The notes below the pieces were generated by a model. The model worked only from the letters and a program-made list of their open reading frames with translations, was not told where the DNA came from and searched no databases. This document shows positions 1 to 10,200 of a stretch of 64,000 nt of DNA, in pieces (the first letter of the stretch is position 1; every line of letters starts with the position of its first letter). The DNA comes from CAVUOA01 sp963742955 (lineage in GTDB: Bacteria; Bacteroidota; Ignavibacteria; Tepidaquicellales; OLB5), in contig CAVUOA010000008.1 in assembly GCA_963742955.1 (NCBI GenBank), positions 1,612,001 through 1,676,000 on the forward strand. Reading direction: 5' to 3'. The position numbers were made by a program, and so were the translations under genes.

Positions 1-1
1 T

Positions 2-115
2 GTTAAATTCGAAAAAATGACCGTGGGCGAAATTTTCGGCAAAGCGGAAATGAATCCATGTATCATCCAGCGGCATACCGAACTGGCGCCCGGTTATTAT
101 AAATTCGCTTACTAA
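2..115 (+). CDS. 3' end of an unidentified gene (partial)
   Basis: An open frame enters from the left edge and ends at a TAA at 113-115, giving about 37 residues that include TVGEIFGKAEMNPC and the terminal PGYYKFAY. I do not recognise the family. The frame converges on the acyl-CoA mutase gene that follows on the other strand, with roughly 100 bases between them. That gap holds only a weak inverted repeat (ATTGTT/ACAAT near 200-217). Confidence 0.5.
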   Translation, partial: VKFEKMTVGEIFGKAEMNPCIIQRHTELAPGYYKFAY

Positions 116-221
116 ATAAGAAATCGTCAGAACAATGTATAGTATTACTAAGTACAGGTAATTCCTGTCTTTGGTTCTAAACATTCATCATTATATTAGA
201 ATTGTTCAATAACAATATGCA

Positions 222-1903
222 TTAAAACACGGTCTGTTCTTCATATACTCCAAAGACAGCTTTAAGCTCACTGCACATTTCGCCAAGTGTAACATAGTTT
301 CTTGCACAGTCAAGTATTTTCGGCATCATGTTTGTGCCGTCATTTGCAGATTGAGGAGGCTTGCTAGACACTTTTTTACTTTATCATTATTTCTTGAGGC
401 TTTCAGTTCCTTAAGACGCTGAATCTGTCTCTCCTCAACTTCTTTAGGTATGGTAAGAATAGGAATATCAATTTTTTCTTCCTCTTCAATAAAGTCGTTT
501 ACGCCTACCACAATTTTTTCTTTTCTGTCGAGTTCTAATTGGTAGCGGTAAGCAGCATCTGCAATTTCTTTCTGGAAGAATCCTGATTCTATTGCAGGAA
601 TTACGCCGCCTATAGCATCAATTTTCTCGAAATATTTCTCCGCTTCATCTTCCATTTTCTTTGTCAGGGCTTCAACATAATAGCTTCCTCCGAGCGGGTC
701 AACAGTATTTATAACGCCATGCTCATAAGCAATAATCTGCTGTGTACGAAGCGCTATTTTAACCGCCTTATCAGAAGGCAGCGCCAGAGTTTCATCCATT
801 GAGTTTGTGTGAAGGCTTTGCGTACCGCCAAGTACTCCCGCTAAAGCTTCGATAGCTGTTCTTATAATATTATTTTCAGGCTGCTGTGCAGTAAGTGAAC
901 AGCCTGCGGTCTGCGTATGGAAACGAAGTGTCCATGATTTCGGGTTCTTTGCTCCGTATTTGTGTCTCATGCGTTTTGCGTAGATTTTTCTTGCAGCGCG
1001 GAATTTTGCTATCTCTTCAAAAAAATCAAGATGCGAATTAAAGAAGTAAGACATTCTCGGCGCAAAATCGTCAACGTCCATTCCTTTTGCAATACATGCT
1101 TCCATGTAAGCAAACCCGTCTGCAAGTGTAAACGCAAGTTCCTGCACCGCAGTAGAGCCGGCTTCGCGTATGTGGTATCCGCTGACTGATACGGGATTGA
1201 ACTGAGGAACGTTATCTTTGCAGTATTCAATCATGTCAACTATAATCCTCATCGAAGGCTCTGGAGGATATATGTATTCTTTCTGAGCAATATATTCCTT
1301 TAATATATCATTCTGCATCGTTCCCCTGAGCTTGCTGAATGGGACACCCTGCTGTTCTGCAACTGCAAGATAAAATGCAAACACCATTGCAGCCGGTGAA
1401 TTAATTGTCATCGAAGTAGAAACTTTATCAAGCGGAATACCGTCGAAGAGGATTTTCATATCTTCAAGCGATGATATTGCAACTCCGCAGATACCGACTT
1501 CACCTTCGGCAAGCGGAGCGTCAGAATCCCATCCCATAAGGGTTGGCAGGTCAAATGCTGTCGAAAGTCCCGTTTGTCCATGCTCAAGCAAATATTTAAA
1601 ACGTTCGTTAGTGTCTTCGGGTGAGCCGAAACCCGCAAATTGCCTCATGGTCCACAGTTTCCCCCTGTAAAGATTCGGGTGTATTCCTCTTGTATAGGGA
1701 AATTCTCCGGGGTAGCCGATTTCATCATCGTAATTAATATCCTTTACATCTTCGGGGCTGTAGAGCATTTCTACTTCTTCGCCGCTAAGTGAGGTGAATT
1801 TCATCCCGGTGGTTTTCATCGCTTCGGCAGTTTCGAGCCACTCTTTTTTGTTTTTGCTTTTTTTAAGCAGCGGGTTATTTGAGTTTATTCCGTTTTGAGA
1901 CAT
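222..1903 (-). CDS. Coenzyme B12-dependent acyl-CoA mutase large subunit (methylmalonyl-/isobutyryl-CoA mutase family), 3' frameshift
   Basis: This is the catalytic TIM-barrel subunit of the methylmalonyl-CoA mutase family, without the C-terminal B12-binding domain, which such systems encode separately (not in this window). The numbering runs with Propionibacterium MutB: WTMRQFAGF at 84-92, GTMQNDILKEYIAQ at 194-207, SGYH at 241-244 with the catalytic His244. The two residues that separate substrates are Phe89 and Gln207; methylmalonyl-CoA mutase has Tyr89 and Arg207, whereas isobutyryl-CoA mutase has Phe and Gln. The substrate is therefore probably a branched or straight C4 acyl-CoA rather than methylmalonyl-CoA (inference). 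The uninterrupted frame stops at 326, but after an A-run near 375-380 another frame continues with GTNMMPKILDCARNYVTLGE to a TAA at 222, which is the normal family C-terminus. One base is missing there. Confidence 0.85.
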
Positions 1904-1918
1904 GATAAAGAGTATTAA

Positions 1919-2284
1919 TTATTTAATTTCTTTTAACATTTCAATAACTGTAGATTTCAGAATAGGAATATGATTCAGACATATATCATATACTACTTCC
2001 GGATTCACTATATCATAATGATGTGATATCAGGTCTCTCATCCTGATAATTTTTTCCCAGTCCACATTTTTAAATTGAGGCAAATAATTTGAATTTTCTT
2101 TGTCGATATTCTTTATTAACTCACCAATCACTTGTAACCGCATTGCTAAAGAATCCAAAAATGTAACACCTTCCGGTGTTAACATAAAGTCATTGGCTTT
2201 TTTGATATTATTAAATCTTTCCTCTATTATTTCAATTGATTCTAAAACACTCTCAAGATTACCCTGAATGAAATCATTATGCAT
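1919..2284 (-). CDS. hepT: HepT-like ribonuclease toxin (DUF86)
   Basis: A small, mostly helical protein of about 121 residues with the HEPN signature R-x4-H-x-Y (RDLISHHYD) in its second half. In this family that motif forms the RNase site, and its tyrosine is modified by the partner antitoxin. The start chosen is the ATG at 2284 (MHNDFIQ), which overlaps the end of the upstream nucleotidyltransferase gene by 8 bases; an in-frame ATG 27 bases upstream is possible. The overlap and gene order (antitoxin first) are typical of an MntA/HepT pair. Confidence 0.85.
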   Translation of the reverse strand: MHNDFIQGNLESVLESIEIIEERFNNIKKANDFMLTPEGVTFLDSLAMRLQVIGELIKNIDKENSNYLPQFKNVDWEKIIRMRDLISHHYDIVNPEVVYDICLNHIPILKSTVIEMLKEIK

Positions 2285-2576
2285 AAATGGCTTCCTTTTC
2301 AACCGACTCAAGAAATCTCTTTTTCAAGTAGGGACTTTTTATTATAATATCTGATTTTTTCCCAAAGACTTTCTCCAGGAATATGCTTAATCCTGCAAGA
2401 TTATTGAAAGTAACTGAGTGGAACTCTACTAAAAAATCAATATCACTGTTTTCAGTGTTTTCTTCTCTTGCATATGAACCAACTACAGCAATTCTTTTAA
2501 CGCCGAATCTAGTTTCAAGTTCTTTTTTCAAAGAATACAGTGTTTCAATTATGAAATATTTTGTTAAATCATTCAT
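2277..2576 (-). CDS. mntA: MNT-domain nucleotidyltransferase antitoxin
   Basis: A 99-residue minimal nucleotidyltransferase. The motif GSYAREENTENSDIDFLVEF gives the G-S-x10-D-x-D active site around residues 33-46. Members of this family neutralise HepT by adding AMP to the toxin tyrosine. It lies directly upstream of the HepT gene and overlaps it, so the two form one cistron. No ribosome-binding sequence is obvious upstream of the ATG at 2576. Confidence 0.85.
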   Translation of the reverse strand: MNDLTKYFIIETLYSLKKELETRFGVKRIAVVGSYAREENTENSDIDFLVEFHSVTFNNLAGLSIFLEKVFGKKSDIIIKSPYLKKRFLESVEKEAIYA

Positions 2577-2755
2577 ACTGATTAGCTGCTAATTTTAAAT
2601 CTTTTTCGCAAAATCATATAAAATTAACATAATTAGTTTAAAATAAAAAACAAATAGGAATCCTATTGTTAATTTTTAAGCTTATTTGCAGTAAAAAGTA
2701 ATTTTACCAATAAAAATGAAGATACTGAAATTTAGAGTGTATTTCTGTTCTTAAA

Positions 2756-3035
2756 TTAAGGTATGTAATCCCACATTGCAGGTTTATTGGCAGATATTTT
2801 CTGAAGAATTTTGTTTACCTTCTTCTTTAAATTCCGCGGCTCTTTCTTTGATAACCTGTACTCAATAGATGTAGTATCCATTTGAGATACTTCAATGGTT
2901 AATAAATAGCTTGACAAACGATTAAGAGATACTCCCTGAACTTTTGCCTGTCTTTCAAGTCTTTTTCAAACCCAGCGGAATTCTTAACGTAACAACCCGT
3001 GTTTTTTTCAGTGACTCTGACGATATGTTATTCAT
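2756..3035 (-). pseudogene. Ribbon-helix-helix (CopG/Arc-like) protein remnant
   Basis: From an ATG at 3035 the frame reads MNNISSESLKKTRVVTLRIP and then breaks. Two single-base deletions, about 20 bases apart near 2965-2990, restore F-E-K-D-L-E-R-Q-A-K-V-Q-G-V-S-L-N-R-L, then SYLLTIEVSQMD and an end PAMWDYIP. The short N-terminal beta strand followed by 'EKDLERQAKVQGVSLNRL' is the layout of a ribbon-helix-helix DNA-binding protein of the antitoxin type. It lies next to the MNT/HepT pair. No toxin partner remains beside it. Confidence 0.55.
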
Positions 3036-3072
3036 TTATTTCTTAAGGAATTACAAAATTCAGATAAGCCCT

Positions 3073-3633
3073 TTACTGCCAATCAATACCTGACGGAAGT
3101 GTAAACTCATCAGGGGCAAATGTTGGGTTATCGTTAAAGCTTAATGCCTCAATTGTGGTAGCAGGAGAGGAGCTTTTAAGCGTAAGCTTATTATCATATA
3201 TATAATAATCGGTTCTTAAATCACCCTGCTTCATTATGTTGTAAATTGTGCAGGTTTTACCGGCTACATCCGCAGAGCCGTCAGCGGTTGAATTGCTGAT
3301 TAAAAAGTCACAGTTATTTAAATCGAGAATATAAACACCCCATTGCATTCCCAGGTATGAGCAATCCATCCCGTTATATTTTGTTCCGATTTTCGTGGCA
3401 TCGTTTTCAGTAAGTGTATAAATGCTGTTTTCGTTTTTAAAAGCCCACATTGTCACCATATTGCCGTATTTATCTTTTCCTTTGAATTTAATCTTATCAC
3501 CGTCTCTGCTGAGAGTAAAAGTTTTCCTGTTTCCGCCGTCTTTTTCTGAGTACTGGTATTCGATTATATACCTGTCCTGCGCAGCCAGCTTTAAACTTAT
3601 AAAAAACAACAATAAAAGCGCGAATTTTTTCAT
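3073..3633 (-). CDS. Secreted protein of unknown function
   Basis: A protein of about 186 residues starting at MKKFALLLLFFISLKLAAQ, a clear Sec signal peptide with probable cleavage after LAA. An in-frame ATG 39 bases upstream would put 13 residues before the signal and is less likely. The mature part is beta-rich with repeated short strands (YIIEYQYSEKD, YTLTENDATKIG) and resembles periplasmic or outer-membrane-associated DUF4412-like proteins, though I cannot name the family firmly. It is transcribed divergently from moeB. Confidence 0.6.
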   Translation of the reverse strand: MKKFALLLLFFISLKLAAQDRYIIEYQYSEKDGGNRKTFTLSRDGDKIKFKGKDKYGNMVTMWAFKNENSIYTLTENDATKIGTKYNGMDCSYLGMQWGVYILDLNNCDFLISNSTADGSADVAGKTCTIYNIMKQGDLRTDYYIYDNKLTLKSSSPATTIEALSFNDNPTFAPDEFTLPSGIDWQ

Positions 3634-3755
3634 AATAATAATAATGTTAGTTTGAATTAATGATTGATGCAAATATAAGTAACTATTTCCATAAAAAAAC
3701 AGTTTTCTTATTTGGAAAGTGGCTTTATAAATAAGTAGATTTTATGTAATTTTAG

Positions 3756-4934
3756 ATGATGGAGCAAAATAAGAAAACAATAGGTTCAAATGAGTTAACC
3801 CCTGAAGAAATACAGCGTTATAGCAGGCATATGGTACTTTCGGAAGTGGGGGAAGAAGGCCAGAAAAAGTTAAAAGCTGCTAAGGTTTTGATTGTTGGTG
3901 CGGGGGGACTCGGTTCTCCAATCGGTCTGTATCTTGCTGCCGCCGGAGTTGGCACAATTGGAGTTGTTGATTTCGATATTGTAAGCTATTCCAATCTTCA
4001 AAGGCAGGTCTTGTTTTCTGAGGGCGATGTCGGAAGTTCGAAAGCCGAAATTGCCAAAGAACGGCTGATTGAAATTAATCCCGGTATTGAAGTAATACGC
4101 TATAATGATAAACTCACATATCAAAACGCAATTGAAATTATCAGCGGGTATGATGTAGTTGCCGACGGCTCCGATAATTTTTCTGCAAAGTATCTGATTA
4201 ACGATGCATGTGTTCTTCTCGGCAAACCGCTCGTTTACGGAAGTGTGCTGAAGTTTGAAGGACAGGCTTCGGTATTTTATACAAAAAAAGGACCCTGTTA
4301 CCGATGTCTCTATCCTGAACCGCCGGAAGATGTTCCCTCCTGTGAAGAGGCAGGCGTGCTGGGAGTTCTGCCGGGAATTATCGGCTCGATTCAGGCTAAT
4401 GAAGTAATTAAGTTAATAATCGGTAAAGGAAATCCTCTGACAGGCAGGCTGCTGATGCTTAACTCGCTTGATATGAAGTTTAGGGAAATTAGGTTTGAAA
4501 AAAATCCCGATTGCCCTGTTTGCGGAGTAAACCCATCGATTAAGAATCTAACAGCAGAAAATTATAATTTTGAAAGCTGCAATTCTGAGCCGGAAGAAAT
4601 TAATCATGTGATTTACGATGCCGATATCACAGTAGAAGAGCTTAAGAAAAAAATTGATAACAATGAAAAATTTTCGCTTATAGATGTGCGCGAGCCGTTT
4701 GAAACAAGGATTTCTACTATAGGCGGTGAATTAATTCCGATAAATGATTTGCCGTACAGACTGAACGAGCTGAATAAAGATGAAGAAATAATCGTTTATT
4801 GCCGTTCGGGTCACAGAAGCCATCATGCGGTTCAGTATTTGCGCGAACAGGCAGGCTTTAAAAAAGCGAGAAACCTGCTCGGCGGCATTAACCTATGGGC
4901 AGATAAAATAGATAACTCATTAACGAAATATTAA
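3756..4934 (+). CDS. moeB: Molybdopterin-synthase adenylyltransferase MoeB with C-terminal rhodanese domain
   Basis: A ThiF/MoeB-type E1-like enzyme that adenylates the C-terminal glycine of a ubiquitin-like sulfur carrier (MoaD or ThiS). Residues 47-54 (GAGGLGSP) form the nucleotide loop, and R-Q-V-L-F near residue 85 belongs to the adenylation site. Two CxxC pairs, CYRC near 183 and CPVC near 251, bind structural zinc. From about residue 285 a rhodanese domain follows, with the sulfur-accepting cysteine in VYCRSGHRS. The 392-residue length is normal for the fused form. Two consecutive ATGs (3756, 3759) could start it. No moaD, moaE or thiS lies nearby, so the carrier partner is unknown. Confidence 0.9.
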   Translation: MMEQNKKTIGSNELTPEEIQRYSRHMVLSEVGEEGQKKLKAAKVLIVGAGGLGSPIGLYLAAAGVGTIGVVDFDIVSYSNLQRQVLFSEGDVGSSKAEIAKERLIEINPGIEVIRYNDKLTYQNAIEIISGYDVVADGSDNFSAKYLINDACVLLGKPLVYGSVLKFEGQASVFYTKKGPCYRCLYPEPPEDVPSCEEAGVLGVLPGIIGSIQANEVIKLIIGKGNPLTGRLLMLNSLDMKFREIRFEKNPDCPVCGVNPSIKNLTAENYNFESCNSEPEEINHVIYDADITVEELKKKIDNNEKFSLIDVREPFETRISTIGGELIPINDLPYRLNELNKDEEIIVYCRSGHRSHHAVQYLREQAGFKKARNLLGGINLWADKIDNSLTKY

Positions 4935-4940
4935 TTTAGT

Positions 4941-4985
4941 TGTCATTCCCGCGAAAGCGGGAATCCGGGTTAATGAAAAATTCGA
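4941..4985. repeat. Intergenic palindromic repeat (ATTCCCGC/GCGGGAAT family)
   Basis: Perfect 8-base arms ATTCCCGC and GCGGGAAT around a GAAA loop at 4945-4964, preceded by TGTC and followed by CCGGGTTAATGAAAAA. A second copy at 32088 keeps the TGTC lead and a similar trailer, and a third lies at 55600. There is no T-run, so it is not a canonical terminator. Confidence 0.75.
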
Positions 4986-5024
4986 AATCTTTCAGGGTCT
5001 GGCAACCTGACATAAAAAAAATAA

Positions 5025-5985
5025 ATGGAAACTCAAACATTAGAAAAAATAAATATTGACCTCAGCTTAAATCTTGAGGAAGAGATACTTGCTTTAAAGA
5101 AAAAACTTAACGCAGTTATACTTGCGCATTATTACCAGGAATCCGAAATTCAGGATTTAGCAGATTTTATAGGTGATTCACTTGAGCTATCCCGCAAAGC
5201 GGCCGCAACCGATGCGGATGTAATAGTATTTGCAGGAGTGCATTTTATGGCGGAAACTGCAAAGATCTTAATCCGCATAAGAAAGTTTTACTGCCTGATT
5301 TAAATGCAGGGCTGTTCGCTTGCAGAAGGATGTCCCGCGCCATTGTTAAAAAAATTTATCGAACAGAACCCGGGTCACATTGTAATCAGCTATATAAACT
5401 GCTCCGCCGCTGTGAAAGCATTGAGCGATATTATATGCACTTCATCAAACGCTGTGAAGATAATTGAGCAATTGCCTCCGGAACAAAAAATTATTTTTGC
5501 GCCTGATAAGAATCTGGGTAAATACATAATCAAGAAAACGGGGCGAGACATGCTTTTATGGGACGGTTCATGCATTGTACACGAAACATTCAGCGATAAG
5601 AAGATAATTCAGCTAAAGCTTGAACATCCCGGTGCATTGCTCATAGCTCATCCGGAGTGTGAGGAAACAATTTTAAACAGAGCGGATTTTATCGGCTCAA
5701 CAAGCGCATTGCTTAAGTTTGTGCAGGAAAATCCTGCAAAAGAATTTATAGTGGCAACGGAGGAAGGCATAATTCACCAGATGAAGAAAAAAGCGCCCGA
5801 TAAAGTTTATATTGCGGCTCCGCCTGATGCCAACTGCGCCTGCAACCTGTGTCCTTATATGAAGCTGAACACGATGGAAAAGCTTTATTTGTGCATGAAA
5901 GACCAAAAGCCCGAAATTATTGCTTGACGAAGAAATCCGCTTAAAAGCGCTTAAGCCGATACAACGTATGCTGGAGATGAGCTGA
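5025..5985 (+). CDS. nadA: Quinolinate synthase A, two frameshifts
   Basis: Condenses iminoaspartate with dihydroxyacetone phosphate to quinolinate for NAD synthesis, using a [4Fe-4S] cluster. Diagnostic segments are LAHYYQ near the start, FIGDSLELSR, the cluster cysteines in GCSLAEGC and ICTSSNA, and CNLCPYMKLNTMEKL near the end. The frame is broken at about 5268, where one base is missing before N-P-H-K-K, and again at about 5918, where one extra base hides the tail L-D-E-E-I-R-L-K-A-L-K-P-I ending at 5985. With both corrected it has normal family length (about 320 residues). No nadB or nadC lies nearby. Confidence 0.88.
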
Positions 5986-5990
5986 TATTC

Positions 5991-6032
5991 AGTTACGAGT
6001 TACGAGTTACGATTTAAGAGTTTCTAATTACG
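5991..6032. repeat. Short tandem repeat, 7-base unit AGTTACG
   Basis: Three exact copies of AGTTACG followed by three degraded units (ATTTAAG, AGTTTCT, AATTACG). A related AATTACGAATTACG stretch occurs at 28917-28932 between other genes, so the unit seems to recur in spacers of this genome. Confidence 0.6.
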
Positions 6033-6051
6033 AGTACAAATTAATATCTGC

Positions 6052-6073
6052 AGCCGAGTCCTTTAAATGCTCG
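6052..6073. repeat. Degenerate copy of the AGCCGAGCCCTTT dispersed repeat
   Basis: CAGCCGAGTCCTTTAAATGC followed by TCG matches the better preserved palindrome at 33071-33092 (arms CGAGCCC/GGGCTCG) with a few changes. A third, inverted copy lies at 41182-41223. Confidence 0.5.
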
Positions 6074-6095
6074 AAGCAACTAAACAAAACATACT

Positions 6096-6890
6096 ATGGG
6101 ACGTACATTATATTATGGTATTGATGGAAATATAAAATTAACCAAAGAACAAAAAGAAAAAATATTTGCTCTAACAAATAGATTTCAAAAAGAGTATGAA
6201 TGGCAGTATGAGAAAGTTTGGTTTCCCTCACTTTATTCATTTCCTAAAATGAGTGCCGAACGAAAAAAGGATATTCAATATAAATCCGGCAGCGGTGAAA
6301 GCATAGCTAAAAATATAAAGAAGGGATTTACGGGTACAGGTTTATTTGAAGTAACCGAGATAAGGATTGAGGATGAGGAAGCGCTTGAATTAGTGGATAA
6401 GGATAAGTTATATGGTTTTACAAAAGTGTATGGAAATGAAATAGATGCTCATAATGTGATTAAGTTTGTAACTGATTCATCCAAGATTTTATCGGGTTAC
6501 GAATTTTATTTTTTTGATGACGGAGATGCAATTTATTGCCCGCTTAGGGTAAAAAATGGACTAGCTAAGCCGGATATTAAGCATGTTAAAAGCCTTCATG
6601 AAAGCTGGAAGGGAAAATCCTCATTCTATGAAGGCGGATTATGGGATTTGACTTCAAAAATAGAGTTTTATTCAAAATTAATAAGAGTAAATTTTGATTG
6701 GTCAGATATTATCAGATTTGTCAGACCTTTGAAAAAACAATATATAAAGAAGATCCAATCAAAGTCTAAAACTCAGCAGGAAACAAGCATCGAGGATTTA
6801 CCTTCGGCTGCATTGGATTTATTATTGGATGAACGGCTTGAAATGATGAGATATTATGAAGATTTGAATAGTTTCCCCGAAGAAATTTAA
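6096..6890 (+). CDS. Hypothetical protein
   Basis: A 264-residue soluble protein with no signal peptide or membrane segment; I do not recognise the family. It begins MGRTLYYGIDGNIKLTKEQK and is rich in Lys, Glu and aromatic residues, with several acidic/basic helices (SKSKTQQETSIEDLPSAALD near the C-terminus). It sits between two repeat-bearing spacers and ten bases before the DUF971 gene. The frame is intact over its whole length, which supports a real gene. Confidence 0.6.
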   Translation: MGRTLYYGIDGNIKLTKEQKEKIFALTNRFQKEYEWQYEKVWFPSLYSFPKMSAERKKDIQYKSGSGESIAKNIKKGFTGTGLFEVTEIRIEDEEALELVDKDKLYGFTKVYGNEIDAHNVIKFVTDSSKILSGYEFYFFDDGDAIYCPLRVKNGLAKPDIKHVKSLHESWKGKSSFYEGGLWDLTSKIEFYSKLIRVNFDWSDIIRFVRPLKKQYIKKIQSKSKTQQETSIEDLPSAALDLLLDERLEMMRYYEDLNSFPEEI

Positions 6891-6900
6891 ATATACACAA

Positions 6901-7215
6901 TTGCAATTACCCCAATTTAAACGTAACGAAAATTCAGATTCCTACCACCTCAAGTTCAGTGACGGGCTGGAATTTGATATAACACCTAAAGAGCTTCGGG
7001 ATAACTGCCCCTGTGCGGGCTGCCAGGGCGAGGAGGTTCTGCTCCATAAATATGAACCTGTGAAAAATCCGATTACTGAAGCCGGTTACAGTTATGAAAA
7101 TGCAGAGCCCGTAGGCTCATACGCCATAAAGCTCATCTGGAAAGACGGGCATGACACGGGAATTTACTCGTGGGAATATTTAAGAAAACTTGCATCGAAT
7201 ATTACTAACCAATAA
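6901..7215 (+). CDS. DUF971 (gamma-butyrobetaine hydroxylase N-terminal-like) protein
   Basis: A 104-residue protein with the DUF971 core: L-R-D-N-C-P-C-A-G-C-Q-G-E near residues 33-45, then I-K-L-I-W-K-D-G-H-D-T-G-I-Y-S-W. The cysteine cluster and the terminal H-D-T-G-I-Y-S-W block are the conserved marks of the family, which also occurs fused to Mrp/HCF101 iron-sulfur carriers; its own role is unsettled. The start is the TTG at 6901, ten bases after the previous stop, as no upstream ATG fits. Confidence 0.8.
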   Translation: MQLPQFKRNENSDSYHLKFSDGLEFDITPKELRDNCPCAGCQGEEVLLHKYEPVKNPITEAGYSYENAEPVGSYAIKLIWKDGHDTGIYSWEYLRKLASNITNQ

Positions 7216-7222
7216 TTACCTA

Positions 7223-10200
7223 ATGAATCATAATATAGATTTACATTCAGAAAACTACTTAAAACTCAAATACGGCTTCAAATTTACAGACCTGTTCGAA
7301 TCATCAAAACTAAAAGAATTAACGGAGCAATTTTATAAATTCTACGAAAAACAATCACCTATTGATTATACTGAATTTACACAGTACCGTGATGCGAACG
7401 GAGCCGGATTTGATGAGACGGTGACTTCAAAAATTATAATTAATTCTGCGCGCTTTCTTGAAAAATTCCTCAGTGAATTTTTCGGAATTGAAAACGAGAT
7501 TGACGGGCTTAAAAGTGAAGTTGATTACGAACGTGTTATACTTAACGTTAAAAAAGATTTTTTTCAGAAAAGAATATTTAAGAAGCTTAAAACTGCGGGA
7601 ACAATAGAGCAAAGCTATGATGAGCTGAATAAAAAAGTTAATGTAATCAAATCGGTTCTGTTTGATAAGCTTGAACTGGAAAGCCGATGAAGAACGCTCC
7701 ACTGCTGTTATGATTAACGAATTTCTTGAACTTGAAAAAGATTATAAAACATTAATAGATGCGGTAAAAACCGAGTTTGAGCTGCCGGATTCATCAAGAA
7801 AAACAGCAAATGAATATAAAAGTAAATTGTTATCTTCCAACGATGCTAAGTTTTTATTCGATGGTATCACTGTATTTAAAGATGAAGAGGATAAATTCAA
7901 TTACGAGCTTGTAAAAAAAGTAATTGAGCTTCTTGAGTTGTGGTCAATTAAACGTGTTCACGATAAAAACGGTAAAGAAGAAATAAAACACTGGGTTTTA
8001 TATAAAATTCCGCTTGACCTGAATTACTTTGACCTTGTCCACAATAAAGCATTTGACGGGAGTCTTCCTGAAAGAATGTACGGTAAAGATGAATCATTAA
8101 GGCGGCGTGACGGGTTTAAGCTTACTGACGAGCGTTACAATGAACGTGAGGTAATGAGCGAAGTTGAATACTGCGTGTTCTGCCATGAAAGCAAGAAAGA
8201 TTCATGCAGCAAAGGATTATTTGAAAAAGACGGCGCTGTTAAGAAAAATCCGCTCGGCATAAAGCTAAACGGCTGTCCGCTTGATGAAAAAATTTCCGAG
8301 ATGCATTATCTTAAAAACCAGGGTCATACACTCGGCGCGCTGGCTGTTGTTATGGTTGATAATCCCATGTGCCCCGGCACGGGTCACCGGATTTGCAATG
8401 ACTGCATGAAAGCCTGTATATATCAAAAACAGGAACCTGTAAATATTCCGCAAATCGAAACAAAAGTTTTAACCGAAGTCCTTAATCTTCCTTACGGATT
8501 TGAAATTTATTCACTCCTTACCAGGTGGAATCCGCTCAACGTAAAACGTCCTTACGCTCTGCCCTATAACGGCAGGAATGTTTTGGTTGTAGGACTTGGT
8601 CCTGCAGGTTACACTCTATCCCAGTATTTGCTTAATGAAGGTTTTGGTGTAGTCGGTGCCGATGGTTTAAAAATTGAGCCGGTTCACAAAGATTTTACCG
8701 GTTACGTTGATGAAAACGGAAAATACGTTTACCCCAAACCGGTTAAAAATTTTACTGAAATAAAAGATGAGCTTGATAAAAGGATTTTCCTCGGCTTCGG
8801 GGGAGTTTCAGAATACGGCATTACAGTCAGATGGGATAAGAATTTCCTCAAAGTTGTTTACCTGACTCTTGCGCGCAGGAGAAATTTCAGGTTTTATGAC
8901 GGCGTTAGGTTTGGCGGTACAATAGAGATAGAAGATGCATGGCAGATGGGATTTGACCATATCGCAATTGCAACGGGTGCAGGCAAGCCCACACTTGCCA
9001 GAATAAAAAATAACCTGATTCGCGGATTCCGAATGGCGTCTGATTTCCTTATGGCGCTTCAGCTTACCGGCGCGGCAAAGAAAGATTCAATTGCAAATCT
9101 CCAGCTTCAGCTTCCCGCGGTTGTTATCGGCGGGGGACTAACTGCAGTAGATACCGCAACCGAAGCAGCTGCGTATTATCCTGTTCAGGTGGAAAAATAC
9201 CTTGAGCGTTATGAAACCACTGTAAAAGAGTTTGGTGAAGATGAGTTTTACAAAATGTATGATAATGAAGAAAAAGTTATAGTAAAAAGATTTATCGAGC
9301 ACGGAAAAGAAGTAAAAGCAGAAAGAAAACGCGCAGCGGATGCTGGAGAAAAGCCTAATTTTGTTCCTCTAGTCCGCAAATGGGGCGGTGTAACAATTGC
9401 TTACCGTAAGGCAATGACCGATGCGCCATCATACAGGCTGAACCATGAAGAAGTAATAAAATCGCTCGAAGAGGGAATTTACTTCTGGGAAAAGCTTAAC
9501 CCGTTAGAAGCTGTTCAGGATGAATTCCTCGCTGTAAAGGAGCTAATTTTCATGAAGCAAAGTAAAACTGCCGAGGGTAAATGGGTTGACCTTGGTGAAA
9601 CAGTTACGCTTCCGGCCAAATCGGTGCTTGTAGCTGCAGGGACATCGCCTAATGTTATTTATGAGCGTGAACACGAAGGCACATTTGAGCTTGACGAGTG
9701 GAAGCATTTCTTTCAAACATATAAGCTTGATGAAAATTCAAATCTTGTTAAAACCGAAAAAGGTGAAACGGGATTTTTTACATCTTACAGCGAAAATGGA
9801 AAATACATTACAGTTTACGGCGATAACCACCCTGTATATGCGGGTAACGTTGTTAAAGCAATGGCATCAGCAAGAGACGGGTTCAGGGAAATTGCGAGAT
9901 TGTTTGAAGATGAAATCGGCAAAGAAGGCGATGAAAAAAAATTTGAAAAACTTGGTTCGTATCTTGATGAAGAATTCCATGCAACAGTTGAAGAAGTAAA
10001 CATTCTCACACCAACAATTATTGAAGTTATTGTAAAAGCTCCTCTCGCTGCAAGGAAGTTTCACCCGGGACAGTTCTACCGTTTGCAGAACTATGAGGTT
10101 GACAGCATCAGGGTAAACGGCACAACGCTTCTTATGGAAGGGTTGGCTCTTACCGGTGCATGGGTTGACCCGGTGAAAGGCTTGCTCAGCATTATCGTTC

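Noticed and set aside
3756..4934. MoeB-rhodanese fusion as a novel architecture
   Set aside because: This fusion is common in bacteria and eukaryotes (MOCS3-like) and needs no special explanation.
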